Shown here in pieces: positions 62,148 to 64,000 of a stretch of DNA of 64,000 nt. The notes below the pieces were generated by a model that was not told the origin of the DNA, searched no databases, and saw nothing but the letters and a program-made list of their open reading frames with translations. A program made the translations under genes and the position numbers. The DNA comes from Flavobacterium cellulosilyticum (lineage in GTDB: Bacteria; Bacteroidota; Bacteroidia; Flavobacteriales; Flavobacteriaceae), in contig NZ_SMFK01000006.1 of the NCBI RefSeq assembly GCF_004349355.1, positions 124,001-188,000 of the forward strand. The letters are read 5' to 3'. How positions within the stretch are numbered: the stretch's first letter is position 1; each line of letters opens with the position of its first letter.

Positions 62148-62719
62148 AATTTAAAATTTTCTATAGGATTTGCATTGTTCCAAATAGCCCCTAAAACAGC
62201 CACTTTATCAAAACCTTGAGCAATTGTTGTTTTACTATTTTTTGGAGAAATTCCTCCTAAGCCAACTAATTGAGTTGCGAAATTTGTTCTGTATTTTATC
62301 GCTTCAAACAAATCAATGTTTGATTGATGACCCACTTTTGAAATACTCGGAAAAACAGGACTCAAAAAAGCATATTCAAATATGGCATTCAATTTATTGA
62401 AATCTTCAATTGAATGTGTTGAAGTCGATAATCGAAAACCTTTTTGATTGTAAAAATACAAGGTTTCTAGATTGATTATTTCTCTTGATTTTTCTGTAAA
62501 ATGAAGTCGAGAAACTCCTAATTCGTCCGCTAATTGAGGATGACTGTGCAAAACCAATTTATAGCGAAAGTCTAAACCAATTGAATTAACAAAAGCTACC
62601 ATTTCAGCTACTGTAAAGTCTGGTTTTCGAATGTGAAGCAACTCCAATCCATTCTCAAAAAGAGCGTGGATGGTGTCGATTTCATTGACTATTGCCGTTG
62701 GATTTGTGATTACAATCAT
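62138..62719 (-). CDS. Second ThiE/TenI-family protein
   Basis: 193-residue TIM barrel related to ThiE but divergent: LELLHIRKPDF for the ThiE LRxK loop, LVLHSHPQLADELGVSRLHF in place of the Mg-binding NDxxxLA...GVHLGQ loop, and LGGISPKNSKT in the phosphate region. Loss of the metal-binding Asp argues against a second thiamine-phosphate synthase. TenI proteins are thiazole tautomerases, so such a role in this operon is plausible but unproven. Overlaps thiD by 10 bases. Confidence 0.8.
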   Translation of the reverse strand: MIVITNPTAIVNEIDTIHALFENGLELLHIRKPDFTVAEMVAFVNSIGLDFRYKLVLHSHPQLADELGVSRLHFTEKSREIINLETLYFYNQKGFRLSTSTHSIEDFNKLNAIFEYAFLSPVFPSISKVGHQSNIDLFEAIKYRTNFATQLVGLGGISPKNSKTTIAQGFDKVAVLGAIWNNANPIENFKLCQ

Positions 62720-62750
62720 TTTAATTTAAGATGAGAGATGAAGGGCGAAG

Positions 62751-62795
62751 AGATAATAGATTCGTTTTAGTCTATCGTCTTTTCGTCTATTATCT
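62751..62795. repeat. Inverted repeat between thiC and the tenI-like gene
   Basis: Perfect 10-base arms AGATAATAGA (62751-62760) and TCTATTATCT (62786-62795), with a second TCTAT between. The gap is 84 bases. No terminator character. Confidence 0.65.
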
Positions 62796-62803
62796 AAATT
62801 CTT

Positions 62804-64000
<1,197 letters not shown>

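Overview
The window is AT-rich chromosomal DNA of a Bacteroidota bacterium, most likely a Flavobacterium or close relative. The evidence is a SusC/SusD pair, many Bacteroidota lipoproteins, promoter-like boxes of the TAnnTTTG type (one with a TTG exactly 19 bases upstream), a group of flavobacterial families (PnuC, NadR-like kinase, DUF4301, GGGP synthase, DUF3127, extended L21), and almost no Shine-Dalgarno sequences. I saw no rRNA, tRNA, phage, insertion sequence with inverted ends, or CRISPR array.

Layout. 1-17.2 kb is a polysaccharide/oligosaccharide utilisation locus: the end of a GH65 glycosidase, a GH36 alpha-galactosidase, SusC, SusD, two tandem FG-GAP/UnbV lipoproteins, a vanadium-haloperoxidase-like lipoprotein and a GyrI-like protein. 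17.3-24.7 kb is an intracellular sugar operon: SLC45-like MFS transporter, PfkB sugar kinase, GH13_18 sucrose-phosphorylase-like enzyme, second MFS transporter, GH37 trehalase. Both blocks are preceded by paired LacI-type palindromes (CGAAAACGTTTTCG), so they probably form one regulon. Read together: the outer enzymes trim alpha-galactosides/alpha-glucosides, sucrose-like and trehalose-like disaccharides enter the cytoplasm, sucrose is split phosphorolytically and fructose is phosphorylated.

24.7-42 kb is mainly housekeeping: HMA lipoprotein, EamA transporter, M16 protease pair, L21-L27, APC permease, two MscS channels, cysteine synthase, sorbosone-dehydrogenase-like protein, a dead YoeB-type toxin-antitoxin pair, two unknown proteins and S-adenosylhomocysteine hydrolase. 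41.9-43.75 kb is a repeat island: a phosphopantetheinyl transferase carrying an in-frame repeat, then a REP-associated tyrosine transposase (RAYT) surrounded and invaded by six copies of a 33-base perfect hairpin. This is the most unusual element of the window.

43.75-58 kb holds GGGP synthase, PnuC plus a fused NadR-kinase/DUF4301 protein, ArfB, a TPP riboswitch in front of a TonB-dependent receptor (probable thiamine uptake), a Rieske-like lipoprotein, GreA, HIT protein, transglutaminase, histidine kinase, flavin reductase, DUF3127, PAP2, Aat and a MOSC protein. 58-64 kb (minus strand) is the thiamine biosynthesis operon thiC-(tenI-like)-thiD-thiE-thiG-thiH-thiF, with thiC running off the window end. 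Thiamine synthesis and the riboswitch-controlled receptor therefore lie about 8 kb apart.
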